In this document: positions 25,448-33,313 of the stretch, piece by piece
Numbering within the stretch: position 1 is the first letter of the stretch
Layout of the letters: every line of letters starts with the position of its first letter
DNA from: Lachnospiraceae bacterium
Lineage (GTDB): Bacteria; Bacillota; Clostridia; Lachnospirales; Lachnospiraceae
Assembly: GCA_021769135.1 (NCBI GenBank)
Contig: JAETTM010000005.1
Span: 1-64,000 of the forward strand
Reading direction: 5' to 3'
Length of the DNA: 64,000 nt
Made by a program: the position numbers and the translations under genes
Notes under the pieces: model-generated
Database searches by the model: none
What the model saw: only the letters and a program-made list of their open reading frames with translations
What the model was told of the DNA's origin: nothing

Positions 25448-26296
25448 ATGTCATTTGTAACATCCAGGAAAATGCTTTTGGATGCCCAAAAGGGAGGTTA
25501 TGCGGTCGGCGCATTTAATATTGAAAATATGGAAATGGTCGTGGCTGTGATTGAGGCGGCGGAAGAAATGAGGGCGCCCCTGATGCTTCAGACAACGCCG
25601 TCCACCGTAAAATATGCCGGATTGGATTTATATCTGGCGAATGTAAAGACGGCTGCAGAACGCGCCAGTGTTCCGGTATGCCTGCATTTGGACCATGGAG
25701 ATAGTTTTGACCTGGCCATGCGCGCCCTGCGTACCGGATACAGCTCTATTATGATTGACGGCTCCCACGGCGTATTTGAAGAAAATATAGCGGTGACCAA
25801 AGCGGTGGCGGATGCCTGCCGTCCTTCGGGAATCCCGGTAGAGGCGGAATTGGGAAAAGTAGGCGGCAAAGAGGATGATTTGGACGGGGGCAGCGGCGGA
25901 TATACGGACCCGGAGGAAGCGAGGGAGTTTGTGGAACGTACAGGCGTGGGCTCCCTGGCTGTGGCCATCGGAACAGCCCATGGCGTTTATAAAGGAGAGC
26001 CTAAGCTGGATTTGGAGCGCCTGGAAGAAATACGTAAAGTGGTTACTATCCCCCTGGTGCTTCACGGAGCCAGTGGCCTTTCCAGGGAAGCGGTGGAAGA
26101 GAGCATTAAAAGGGGCATTTGCAAGGTGAATTTTGCTACGGAACTCCGCATTGCCTATACAGATGGGGTAAAACAGTTCCTGGCGGAGAATCCGGATGCC
26201 TTCGACCCGAAGAAATACGGGAAAGCTGCCATGGAACATGTGAAAGAAACCGTAAAGCAGCGCATTGAGATGTGCGGATGCAACGGAAAAGCATGA
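25448..26296 (+). CDS. Class II ketose-bisphosphate aldolase (GatY/KbaY/FbaA type)
   Basis: This zinc-dependent aldolase cleaves a ketose-1,6-bisphosphate or a related phosphate. LHLDHGDSFDLAMRAL carries the Asp and zinc His, MIDGSHGVFEENI and EAELGKVGGKEDD follow, and VAIGTAHGVYKGEP and LVLHGASGL hold the remaining zinc histidines. At 282 residues it is the short tagatose-type length. ATG 25448 (MSFVTSRKM) is chosen over 25391. It is close to the IolJ sequence type too, so it could cleave 5-dehydro-2-deoxygluconate-6-phosphate from the iol pathway; the neighbouring gatZ favours tagatose bisphosphate. Confidence 0.87.
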   Translation: MSFVTSRKMLLDAQKGGYAVGAFNIENMEMVVAVIEAAEEMRAPLMLQTTPSTVKYAGLDLYLANVKTAAERASVPVCLHLDHGDSFDLAMRALRTGYSSIMIDGSHGVFEENIAVTKAVADACRPSGIPVEAELGKVGGKEDDLDGGSGGYTDPEEAREFVERTGVGSLAVAIGTAHGVYKGEPKLDLERLEEIRKVVTIPLVLHGASGLSREAVEESIKRGICKVNFATELRIAYTDGVKQFLAENPDAFDPKKYGKAAMEHVKETVKQRIEMCGCNGKA

Positions 26297-26313
26297 GGCA
26301 AAGAAGGGCAGAT

Positions 26314-26457
26314 GTAACAGTTTAGTCCAGGGCTTTGCACTTGCTGCAAAGTCCGTGCGAATATGTAGATGTGACAAGGAATCCGGCCCTTTTGCCGTAG
26401 GCAAAACTCGAAATGGCCGGATTCCGTAACAGGGAAGCCGGAAGGCTGAACTGTTAC
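26314..26457. repeat. Compound 144-bp palindromic element (copy D)
   Basis: It begins GTAACAGTTTAG and ends GGCTGAACTGTTAC. In order it holds a long-form hairpin (GGGCTTTGC-ACTTGCT-GCAAAGTCC), a nested stem GGAATCCGGCC/GGCCGGATTCC enclosing TTTTGCC-GTA-GGCAAAA, and a complete short unit at 26426-26457 with a GGAA loop. It lies between two convergent genes and may terminate both. Confidence 0.8.
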
Positions 26458-26468
26458 GGGCAGACAGT

Positions 26469-27770
26469 TTATGATGTCTGCCCCGCCGCATATTCGTAAT
26501 CCTGCATGAAATTTACAACCCCGTCCATGGCCAATTCCCTGGGCTCGGTATTCAGAATGCCGTCGCGTACTTTGGGGTAAGTAAGGGGCATATATTGATA
26601 AAGCATGTTCATGGGAAGGGGATGCTTCCTTAGATTGGAGAAAAGGTGCTCCATGGCCAATACCACATCGGGATGGCCGATATAATAGCGGGCGCGGTCC
26701 GAGAAGCTGTACTTCCTTGCCAGGGCAGTCTGATGCTCATCGCCGTGATAATGTTTTTTCCAATTTTCCGGATTTTCCATCATAACTTTCTCCAGCGTTT
26801 CTATGAAATGAGCCTGCTCGTTTTCGGGCACCAATTCCTTTTCCATAAAGCTTAAAGCAAAAAGCGCATCCCGCAGGCCATAAGTCAGGGCAGGGCCCAC
26901 TTTAAGTATGGCAATGCCGTCTTCTACCATGCTTTTCAGGCATTTGGCGCTTTGATAATCCGTCGAATGGCCTTCAAAACATAGCCGGGGATATTCCTTT
27001 AAAGCGGAGCAAAGGCCGGAGGCGGCATTATGGTCATAGAGAAACACCTGGTCGTCGCCAAACTCCACGCCGGGCTGGACCACGACAGCCACAACATCCT
27101 TCCAGCCTTTCCCGATGCCGGCTTCTTCAAAAATGCGCTGATAGGTGCTCACCGTATCTTTAAAGGAAGCCGGGCTGGTGACAGTCAGGGAATCTTCCTT
27201 TTCCTGGGCGCCGCCGGGAATCGGAACTTCGCTTCCAATGACAAAAACAGGACGCATGGCATCGGGGTTTTCGGCTTTCAGTTCCATATAGCCCTGGATG
27301 GAAGCCTTATACAGCTGTGCGCCCCGGCGGGCAATAGTTTCCGTGGATAAAGGGCCTTCCGGGTCATCAGCCGTCTTCATGCTGGTATCCAGATGGATTT
27401 TGGTGAACCCGGCCCGGGCATACTGGTATACCAGTTCGGAAGATTTTTCCATGGCTTCTTTTTCGGGAAGATGCTGCCATAACAGGGGGCCCAAATGGTC
27501 TCCGGCCAGAATCACCGAGCGTCTTGGCACTTCGTTTTCATCGGCCAGTTTCCAAATCATGTTGCGGAAATCATCAGGGCGCATCCCGGTATATCCTCCA
27601 TATTGATTGACCTGGTTTGCAGTAGCTTCAATGAGCACTGGCCTGTGCAGAAGCTTTGCCCGTTTTAAGGCCGTTTCCAGCACTAAGGGATGGGCGGTGC
27701 AGTAAGAGGGGATACCGCAGGGTATCCCTTTTTGACGGTTTTCTATCAGTTCTTGAATAGGATGTTTCAT
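26469..27770 (-). CDS. Tagatose-1,6-bisphosphate aldolase accessory subunit (GatZ/KbaZ)
   Basis: GatZ and KbaZ are non-catalytic TIM-barrel subunits that stabilise the class II tagatose-bisphosphate aldolase. The family signatures are GIPSYCTAHPLVLETAL, LIEATANQVNQYGGYTGMRP, LAGDHLGPLLWQHLP and CFEGHSTDYQSA. The length of 433 residues is normal. It is transcribed divergently from agaS with an extended -10 promoter overlapping a candidate operator. Its catalytic partner is presumably the class II aldolase encoded convergently just downstream. GatZ versus KbaZ cannot be separated by eye. Confidence 0.9.
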   Translation of the reverse strand: MKHPIQELIENRQKGIPCGIPSYCTAHPLVLETALKRAKLLHRPVLIEATANQVNQYGGYTGMRPDDFRNMIWKLADENEVPRRSVILAGDHLGPLLWQHLPEKEAMEKSSELVYQYARAGFTKIHLDTSMKTADDPEGPLSTETIARRGAQLYKASIQGYMELKAENPDAMRPVFVIGSEVPIPGGAQEKEDSLTVTSPASFKDTVSTYQRIFEEAGIGKGWKDVVAVVVQPGVEFGDDQVFLYDHNAASGLCSALKEYPRLCFEGHSTDYQSAKCLKSMVEDGIAILKVGPALTYGLRDALFALSFMEKELVPENEQAHFIETLEKVMMENPENWKKHYHGDEHQTALARKYSFSDRARYYIGHPDVVLAMEHLFSNLRKHPLPMNMLYQYMPLTYPKVRDGILNTEPRELAMDGVVNFMQDYEYAAGQTS

Positions 27771-27795
27771 AGCAGATTCTCACTTTCTTTTTTTG

Positions 27796-27903
27796 TAAAA
27801 CTCATTATAGCACTGGGGCAAATCGATGAAGTTGCATTTTTTAAGCTAAAAATTGTGAGTTTTAGTACCCGCATTGTGTTTTCAAATTCGTATGCTATAT
27901 AAT
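27796..27903. promoter_or_regulatory. Divergent gatZ-agaS promoters with inverted operator pair
   Basis: For agaS, TTGTGT (27874-27879) and TATAAT (27898-27903) are 18 bases apart. For gatZ, the minus strand reads TGCTATAAT at 27812-27804. TAAAACTCA (27796-27804) and TGAGTTTTA (27856-27864) form a 9-base inverted pair 51 bases apart, one arm touching the gatZ -10 element. The AraC regulator at 29800-30996 is a candidate binder. Confidence 0.55.
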
Positions 27904-27923
27904 GATGGCACAACAGCCAAAAC

Positions 27924-27960
27924 CCCGCAGCAAGCAGCCGCTTGGCTTGTTTCCTGCGGG
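27924..27960 (+). promoter_or_regulatory. 5'-leader hairpin of agaS
   Basis: CCCGCAG (27924-27930) pairs with CTGCGGG (27954-27960), and CAAGC pairs with GCTTG inside. It would lie near the 5' end of the agaS transcript. The outer arms recur in the structure at 29721-29788. Confidence 0.5.
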
Positions 27961-28004
27961 AATAAACGTCTCGGCAACGAAAGGGAGAAAAGGAGGATTA
28001 GGAG

Positions 28005-29192
28005 ATGGACATTTTTGACATTTCTGTAGAAAAGATGCAGGAGACTTCCTCCATCTTTACGCTGACAGAAATCCGACAGCAGCCTGCTACATGGAAAAAA
28101 ACATGTGCCCAGGTAGCAGCCGTTAAGGAAGAGCTTCAGCTATTTTTGAATCAGGTACTGAAAGAGGATGATTTTGACATTGTGCTGACGGGGGCCGGCA
28201 CCAGCGAGTTTATAGGCAATGCCTTGTACAGGGTGCTCAATAAAAAGTATCAGAATAAGGTGAAATCCTATGCGACCACTGATATCGTGCCGGCTCCGGA
28301 GGAATACCTTTCCCCGGAGAAGCCGACCATATTGGTAAGTTTTGGCCGCTCCGGCAATTCGCCGGAATCTACCGGGGCCGTGGATGTGGCGGAAACAGTG
28401 TGCAGGAATTTATACCATTTGTTTATTACCTGCAACCATGAAGGGAGCCTTTCCGAGATGGCAAAGGGCAGAAAAAATTGCTTTGCCCTGAACCTGACCC
28501 CGGAGGTGCATGACCAGTCCTTTGCGATGACTTCCAGCTTTTCAAACATGTATCTGGCAGCTTACCTGGCCTTTTGCCTGGAGGATGTGGATGCTCTTGC
28601 GGAAGAAATGGACAGGATTTGCGAGGCTGGGGAAGCCTTTTTGGAGAAAGGGTACCCCGCTGTCCGGCAGATAGTGGAAGAATTTGATTTTAAGCGCATC
28701 GTGTATCTGGGGGATACGGCATTGAAAGGCATTTCCCAGGAATCGGCGCTGAAAATGCTGGAACTGACCGCAGGGCAGGTGGCGGCCATCCATGATTCCC
28801 CATTAGGGTTCCGCCATGGGCCAAAATCAATCATTGATGACGATACGCTGACCGTGGTATATTTAAGCGATGAAGCCTACATGAGGAATTATGAGGTGGA
28901 TTTGATAAAGGAAATGAGTTCCCAGAGGAAGAAAAACAAAATTGCGGTAATAGGGAACACCCCCTGTGAAGAAGCAAAGGAACTGGCTGATTACGCGATT
29001 GAAATGAAAATTGGCGGCGCCGTGGGAAATGGGCTTCTGGGATGCAGTTACATCCTGTTTGCCCAGATGCTGGCAGTAATGAAGTCGCTGCAGCTGGGGA
29101 TTACGCCGGATAATCCATGCCCTACGGGGGAGGTCAACCGGGTGGTGAAAGGGGTAACGCTGTATCCATATGAATGCAAGCGGAAAGCATAG
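28005..29192 (+). CDS. agaS: AgaS-type sugar-phosphate isomerase/deaminase (SIS domains)
   Basis: AgaS converts galactosamine-6-phosphate to tagatose-6-phosphate with loss of ammonia. Two SIS domains are visible: VLTGAGTSEFIGNALYRVL with VSFGRSGNSPESTGAV, and VYLGDTALKGISQESALKML with DSPLGFRHGPKSIIDD. The length of 395 residues matches AgaS. Pairing with gatZ and a mannose-family PTS supports an amino-sugar pathway. No deacetylase (AgaA/NagA type) is present in the window, so either free galactosamine is used or NagA is encoded elsewhere. GGAGGATTAGGAG precedes the start. Confidence 0.88.
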   Translation: MDIFDISVEKMQETSSIFTLTEIRQQPATWKKTCAQVAAVKEELQLFLNQVLKEDDFDIVLTGAGTSEFIGNALYRVLNKKYQNKVKSYATTDIVPAPEEYLSPEKPTILVSFGRSGNSPESTGAVDVAETVCRNLYHLFITCNHEGSLSEMAKGRKNCFALNLTPEVHDQSFAMTSSFSNMYLAAYLAFCLEDVDALAEEMDRICEAGEAFLEKGYPAVRQIVEEFDFKRIVYLGDTALKGISQESALKMLELTAGQVAAIHDSPLGFRHGPKSIIDDDTLTVVYLSDEAYMRNYEVDLIKEMSSQRKKNKIAVIGNTPCEEAKELADYAIEMKIGGAVGNGLLGCSYILFAQMLAVMKSLQLGITPDNPCPTGEVNRVVKGVTLYPYECKRKA

Positions 29193-29203
29193 TCTGGAAA
29201 AAG

Positions 29204-29235
29204 GTAACGGGGCAGCCGAAAGGCTGAACTGTTAC
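29204..29235 (+). repeat. GTAACAGTT-family palindrome, short form with mismatches (copy E)
   Basis: GTAACGGGGCAGCC-GAAA-GGCTGAACTGTTAC: the 3' arm is identical to copy F, while the 5' arm has one G-U and two mismatches. The sequence right after it (GGAAAAGGAGG) is the ribosome binding site of the IIA gene. Confidence 0.8.
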
Positions 29236-29251
29236 GGAAAAGGAGGCAATT

Positions 29252-29695
29252 ATGGTAGGATTATTGATTACTGGGCATGGGCATTTTGCAACGGGCCTTG
29301 GCTCCAGCCTGAAATTGGTGACGGGCAATACGGAAAATATCGCCTATGTGGATTTTGAGGAAGAGCATTCCACGGAGCTTTTAACGGAGAACCTGAACAA
29401 GGCTTTCGATGAGCTGAGGGGATGCAACGGAGTTTTGGTGCTGGCGGACCTGGCCGGAGGTTCCCCCTATAAATGCGCGGTGGAATGTAAATATGCGCGG
29501 GCGGGGGAGAAAATCGAAGTGGTGGCGGGGGCTAACCTGCCCATGTTGGTAGAAGGCTCCATGTCCATGGATTCTTTCAGCTCGCCGTTGGACATGGCGG
29601 AAGAACTGATTGCCGTAGGAAAAGAGTATATGGTTCGGTTTGAATTGGAGAAACGGGAAGAGGAAGAAGAGGAAGAAGAGGAAGACGGGATTTAG
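29252..29695 (+). CDS. PTS mannose-family IIA component
   Basis: The N-terminal GLLITGHGHFATGLGSSL contains the phosphorylatable His of mannose-family IIA domains, and VLVLADLAGGSPYKCAV is the second conserved segment. The protein receives phosphate from HPr and passes it to IIB. It is 147 residues, with a C-terminal run of nine glutamates before DGI, an unusual acidic tail. It is placed with agaS rather than next to the other PTS genes, which lie across the araC gene. A structured terminator follows. Confidence 0.9.
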   Translation: MVGLLITGHGHFATGLGSSLKLVTGNTENIAYVDFEEEHSTELLTENLNKAFDELRGCNGVLVLADLAGGSPYKCAVECKYARAGEKIEVVAGANLPMLVEGSMSMDSFSSPLDMAEELIAVGKEYMVRFELEKREEEEEEEEEDGI

Positions 29696-29720
29696 AGATT
29701 AAACAAGACCCCCTTAAACT

Positions 29721-29788
29721 GCCCGCAGAAAGCGCCTGCCATTTGGCACAGACTGGCCTGGCCCGATAGGGCGGCGCCCTCTGCGGGC
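29721..29788. terminator. Branched terminator structure between IIA and araC
   Basis: GCCCGCAG (29721-29728) pairs with CTGCGGGC (29781-29788). GCGCC (29732-29736) pairs with GGCGC (29773-29777). Two hairpins sit inside: TGCC-ATTT-GGCA (29737-29748) and GCCC-GATA-GGGC (29761-29772). There is no long T run, so a role as convergent terminator is inferred from position. Confidence 0.55.
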
Positions 29789-29799
29789 ATAATTATTCG

Positions 29800-30996
29800 T
29801 TATGTTTTAAATAAAGATTTGGAATATTCGCTGGGAGCCATGCCGTATTTTTGGGTAAATGCCCTTGAAAAATAATGGATGGAATTGAATCCCAGCATCA
29901 GGGCAATTTCGCTGATAGTATATTTATTTTCACAAATCATCTGCCGGCCTTTTTCCAGCTTCAGTTCATTGATATATTTTTTCGGTGTCTGGCTTAGGTT
30001 TTCGTTGAATAAAATTTGCAGGGAAGAACGGGAGAGGGAAAACTTCTGGCAAATTTCGGCAACGGTAATCGGTTCATAAATCGTTTCATCGATGTAGTTG
30101 ATAATTTTTTCCAACAGTTCGTCCTGATAATGCTGCCTGATTTCCGGAACCGGTTTTTCGGTCTTTTTTTCCAGAAATTCGGATTGGAGGAGCCGGATGA
30201 TGGTTTCCTGAAGAAGGCAGAGCATCAGGCTGTTCATATAAGGAAGCTGGGTAGAGCTTTCCGTAATGAAGCTTTTTATCAGCGTATGGGTTTTTTTGTC
30301 ATAACCGAAGACTTTGTTTAACAGCGCCTCATAATGCACGCCTTCTGCAGAGTCGGATATGTTCTCCATCTCAAAAAGAATCGTTGTATAAGAGCAGGAA
30401 CAGCCATCCGGGATGCTTTGGGTGTGGAATTGGCCGGAGCCGTAAATCATCAAATCCTTTTCATGCAATTCATATGTTTGCCCGTCCACTTCTGAAACCA
30501 TTGTTCCCATATCCACATAAGTGAGCTCAAAATAAGGATGCTCCTCGCCGATAAAACGATAACCGGAATTGCGCACGGAGTAGTAGTATCCCAATATTTC
30601 AGTAATTTGGATGCGGGGAAGTATCCGTTCAAAGAGATAGGCGGGGGAAAGGGTTTCTACGGTAATGGAGTAGGACTCCGCGGTAATCAGCTTATATGTG
30701 ACTTTAGATGTAAGGGCCACAAGGGCAAAATATATGTGAGGCTTTAACCTTACCAGCCGGTGGACCGCAAAGGATTCCAGGCATTGCGAATTCGGGGATT
30801 CTCCCACTAAAAGTACAGCCATTCCGCTCTGTACTTCAAGGAAGACCTCGCAGTTGAAACAATATAGCTGACTGATGACGCGCTTGGCAGTAACATTCCA
30901 GTTCCGGCTTATCATCCCGGAGCCTACGGGCTGGACAGGCTGTTTGTAAACGCTGCCGTACTTGCCAAACGCTTTGCTGGATGTTTTTAGTTGCAT
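29800..30996 (-). CDS. AraC-family regulator of the amino-sugar PTS locus
   Basis: The C-terminal ~100 residues hold two AraC helix-turn-helix motifs (ITVAEICQKFSLSRSSLQIL and ISEIALMLGFNSIHYFSRAF followed by YGMAPSEY). The middle is a cupin-like sensor (YFELTYVDMGTMVSEVDGQT). The first ~115 residues (FGKYGSVYKQPVQP, GMAVLLVGESPNSQCLESF) look like an extra ureidoglycolate-lyase-like barrel, a less usual fusion, and this domain call is tentative. AGGGAGGT precedes ATG 30996. It is divergent from the IIB-IIC-IID genes and probably controls them and agaS. Confidence 0.82.
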   Translation of the reverse strand: MQLKTSSKAFGKYGSVYKQPVQPVGSGMISRNWNVTAKRVISQLYCFNCEVFLEVQSGMAVLLVGESPNSQCLESFAVHRLVRLKPHIYFALVALTSKVTYKLITAESYSITVETLSPAYLFERILPRIQITEILGYYYSVRNSGYRFIGEEHPYFELTYVDMGTMVSEVDGQTYELHEKDLMIYGSGQFHTQSIPDGCSCSYTTILFEMENISDSAEGVHYEALLNKVFGYDKKTHTLIKSFITESSTQLPYMNSLMLCLLQETIIRLLQSEFLEKKTEKPVPEIRQHYQDELLEKIINYIDETIYEPITVAEICQKFSLSRSSLQILFNENLSQTPKKYINELKLEKGRQMICENKYTISEIALMLGFNSIHYFSRAFTQKYGMAPSEYSKSLFKT

Positions 30997-31221
30997 AGTC
31001 TACCTCCCTAAAATAATATAAATATTATACTATTTTTTGTGCATCGTGTCCATAAAAAAGGCTGAAAATCTAAAAAGTGTAAAGAAATAATTAAAAAAAA
31101 ATAAAGAAATCAAAAAGAACAAATAGTGTGTTAAAAGATACAAAGACGGATTGGGGCAGGGGATTTATAATAAATGTAACCTAGAATTCTGGAGATATAC
31201 TTAAAGTAAGGAGGGATGAAT

Positions 31222-31695
31222 ATGCCCAATATTTTATTGACAAGGATTGATAACCGGTTAATTCATGGCCAGGTAGGTGTGACCTGGACTATGACGATAG
31301 GCGCCAATCTGATTCTTGTAGCGGACGATGAGACAGCGGGCAATGAGCTGATGCAGCAGCTTATGGCCACAACGGCAAAATCATCGGGGGCGGGAGTAAG
31401 GTTTTTTACTATCCAGAAGACCATCGACGTGATTCATAAAGCGGCGGACAGGCAGAAAATTTTTATTGTCTGCAAGACACCGAAGGATGTACGCAGGCTG
31501 ATTGAAGGCGGTGTACCTATTAAAGAAGTAAATGTGGGGAATATGCATTTTTCACAGGGGAAACGTCAGATTAGCAAGAAAGTGTATGTGGATGACGCGG
31601 ACATGGAGGACTTGAAAGCGATTCGGGATGCAGGGGTAGACCTTTATATCCAGGATGTGCCCGGAGATATGAAAGAGCGTATCAAGGAAATCTAA
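31222..31695 (+). CDS. PTS mannose-family IIB component
   Basis: LLTRIDNRLIHGQVGVTWT carries the active-site His near residue 14, the phosphate carrier of mannose-family IIB. The protein of ~157 residues ends with DLYIQDVPGDMKERI. ATG 31222 is preferred over 31216 because AAGGAGGG at 31208-31215 is then properly spaced. It heads the IIB-IIC-IID-HAD operon. A TATAAT at 31166-31171 lies upstream without a good -35 hexamer, which would fit activation by the AraC protein. Confidence 0.92.
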   Translation: MPNILLTRIDNRLIHGQVGVTWTMTIGANLILVADDETAGNELMQQLMATTAKSSGAGVRFFTIQKTIDVIHKAADRQKIFIVCKTPKDVRRLIEGGVPIKEVNVGNMHFSQGKRQISKKVYVDDADMEDLKAIRDAGVDLYIQDVPGDMKERIKEI

Positions 31696-31724
31696 ACAAA
31701 AACATTAGAGAAAGGAACTTTTTT

Positions 31725-32516
31725 ATGGAAATTACATTGATGCAAGGCATAGGCCTGGCAATTATGGCAATTATTGTAGGTGTTGACTTTTGGCTGGAAG
31801 GGTTTTTCATCTTCCGCCCGATTATCGTAAGTACATTGACGGGTTTGATTTTAGGGGATGTACAGTTGGGGCTCATTACAGGGGGTATTACAGAACTGGC
31901 TTTCGCAGGGCTGACCCCGGCAGGAGGAACGCAGCCTCCTAACCCGGTTCTTGCGGGCGTTATGTCCACGGTAATCGCATATACCACAAAAACGGAAGCG
32001 ACTGCCGCTATGGCATTGGCACTGCCGTTCAGTTTCCTGATGCAGTATGTAATCCTGTTCTGCTATTCCACATTCTCTTTCTTTATGAAAGGGGCTGACC
32101 AGGCGGCAGAAGAAGCGGATACTGCAAGGATTGTAAAGATTAATATGACATGTACCGCAATTATAGCACTGCTGTATGGAATTATCGTATTCCTTTGTAC
32201 TTTTGTGGCGCAGGATGCCATGAAGACGTTGGTGGAAGTACTGCCTGCATGGCTGACCCATGGCTTTGAAGTGGCTGGAGGAATCCTTCCCGCAGTTGGT
32301 TTTGCAATGCTGTTGAAAGTTATGCTCAAGGGAGAATTTGTTCCGTATCTGTTAATCGGTTTTGTAATCGCCTGCTTCCTGGATTTTTCCAATTTGCTTC
32401 CGATTGCAGTAGTCGGCGTTGCGCTGGCACTGTTTGTATATAACATTGAAAAGGGAATGAAAGCGAACAGGGCAGTGGTAAGTATAGCAGAGGAGGAAGA
32501 AGAAGATGGCATCTGA
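31725..32516 (+). CDS. PTS mannose-family IIC permease component
   Basis: A 263-residue membrane protein with about seven hydrophobic helices. LGLITGGITELAFAGLTPAG followed by GTQPPNPVLAGVMSTVIAY is the conserved IIC region for sugar passage. The C-terminus is acidic (EEEEEDGI); the codons for this tail contain GAGGAGG and AAGAAG, which act as the ribosome binding site for the overlapping IID gene. The start follows a GAGAAAGGAAC site. It forms the translocation unit with IID. Confidence 0.92.
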   Translation: MEITLMQGIGLAIMAIIVGVDFWLEGFFIFRPIIVSTLTGLILGDVQLGLITGGITELAFAGLTPAGGTQPPNPVLAGVMSTVIAYTTKTEATAAMALALPFSFLMQYVILFCYSTFSFFMKGADQAAEEADTARIVKINMTCTAIIALLYGIIVFLCTFVAQDAMKTLVEVLPAWLTHGFEVAGGILPAVGFAMLLKVMLKGEFVPYLLIGFVIACFLDFSNLLPIAVVGVALALFVYNIEKGMKANRAVVSIAEEEEEDGI

Positions 32517-33309
32517 TAACAATAAAGTGTTAAATAAAAAGGATATTAACAGACTGGCGCGCGACTCCGTGTTTCTTCAGGCCGGTTTTAACTATGAAAG
32601 GATGCAGGCCAGCGGTTTCTTAATGGCACAGCTGCCGGCCCTGAAAAAGATTTATAAGGATGACAAAGAAGGGCTTTCCGCAGCCATGACGGATAACCTG
32701 GAATTCATCAATACCCATCCCAATCTTGTAGGGTTTTTGATGGGGCTGTTGGTTTCCATGGAGGAATCCCATGCCGACAGGGGAATTATCAAAGGTTTAA
32801 AGGTTGCTTTGTTCGCACCGCTGGCCGGTATCGGCGACGCTATTTTCTGGTTTACCCTGCTTCCTATTGTAGCGGGCATCTGCTCTTCCATGGCGATGGA
32901 AGGGAGCGTTTTAGGGCCGATTATTTTCTTCCTGGTATATTTGGCAATCTTTGCTATGAGATGGTTCTGGACCCACTTGGGCTATAACCTGGGCGTAAAG
33001 GCGGTGGCGCAGATTACGGATATATCCGAAGTGCTCTCAAAAGCGGCCACAGTATTGGGATGTACGGTAATCGGAGGGCTGATTGCCTCCTATGTGAGCA
33101 TTAATGTGCAGACTCAGATTGTAGTAAACGAAGCAAAAACGGTTGCGCTGCAGACGGATTTCTTTGATAAGATATTCCCGAATATTTTGTCCATCGGATA
33201 TGTATTTTTGATGTATTATTTCCTGAAAAAGAAGAAAGTCAGCCCGGTTGTCCTTATCGTGGTTACTTTTGTACTGGCAATCGTATTGTCCTTCTTCGGG
33301 ATTCTGTAA
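32506..33309 (+). CDS. PTS mannose-family IID component
   Basis: The soluble N-terminal half (RDSVFLQAGFNYERMQASGF, LEFINTHPNLVGFLMGL) and ALFAPLAGIGDAIFWFTLLP are hallmark IID sequences, with membrane helices after residue ~110 and at the C-terminus (VVLIVVTFVLAIVLSFFGIL). It is 267 residues. It overlaps the IIC stop by eleven bases, indicating translational coupling. The sugar is likely galactosamine or GalNAc judging from the AgaS and GatZ context. Confidence 0.93.
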   Translation: MASDNNKVLNKKDINRLARDSVFLQAGFNYERMQASGFLMAQLPALKKIYKDDKEGLSAAMTDNLEFINTHPNLVGFLMGLLVSMEESHADRGIIKGLKVALFAPLAGIGDAIFWFTLLPIVAGICSSMAMEGSVLGPIIFFLVYLAIFAMRWFWTHLGYNLGVKAVAQITDISEVLSKAATVLGCTVIGGLIASYVSINVQTQIVVNEAKTVALQTDFFDKIFPNILSIGYVFLMYYFLKKKKVSPVVLIVVTFVLAIVLSFFGIL

Positions 33310-33313
33310 GAAA

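Noticed and set aside
30997-31215. Sigma-54 promoter before the mannose-family PTS
   Set aside because: TTGGGGCAGGGG resembles but does not meet the GG-N10-GC spacing and the locus has an AraC, not a LevR-type activator.
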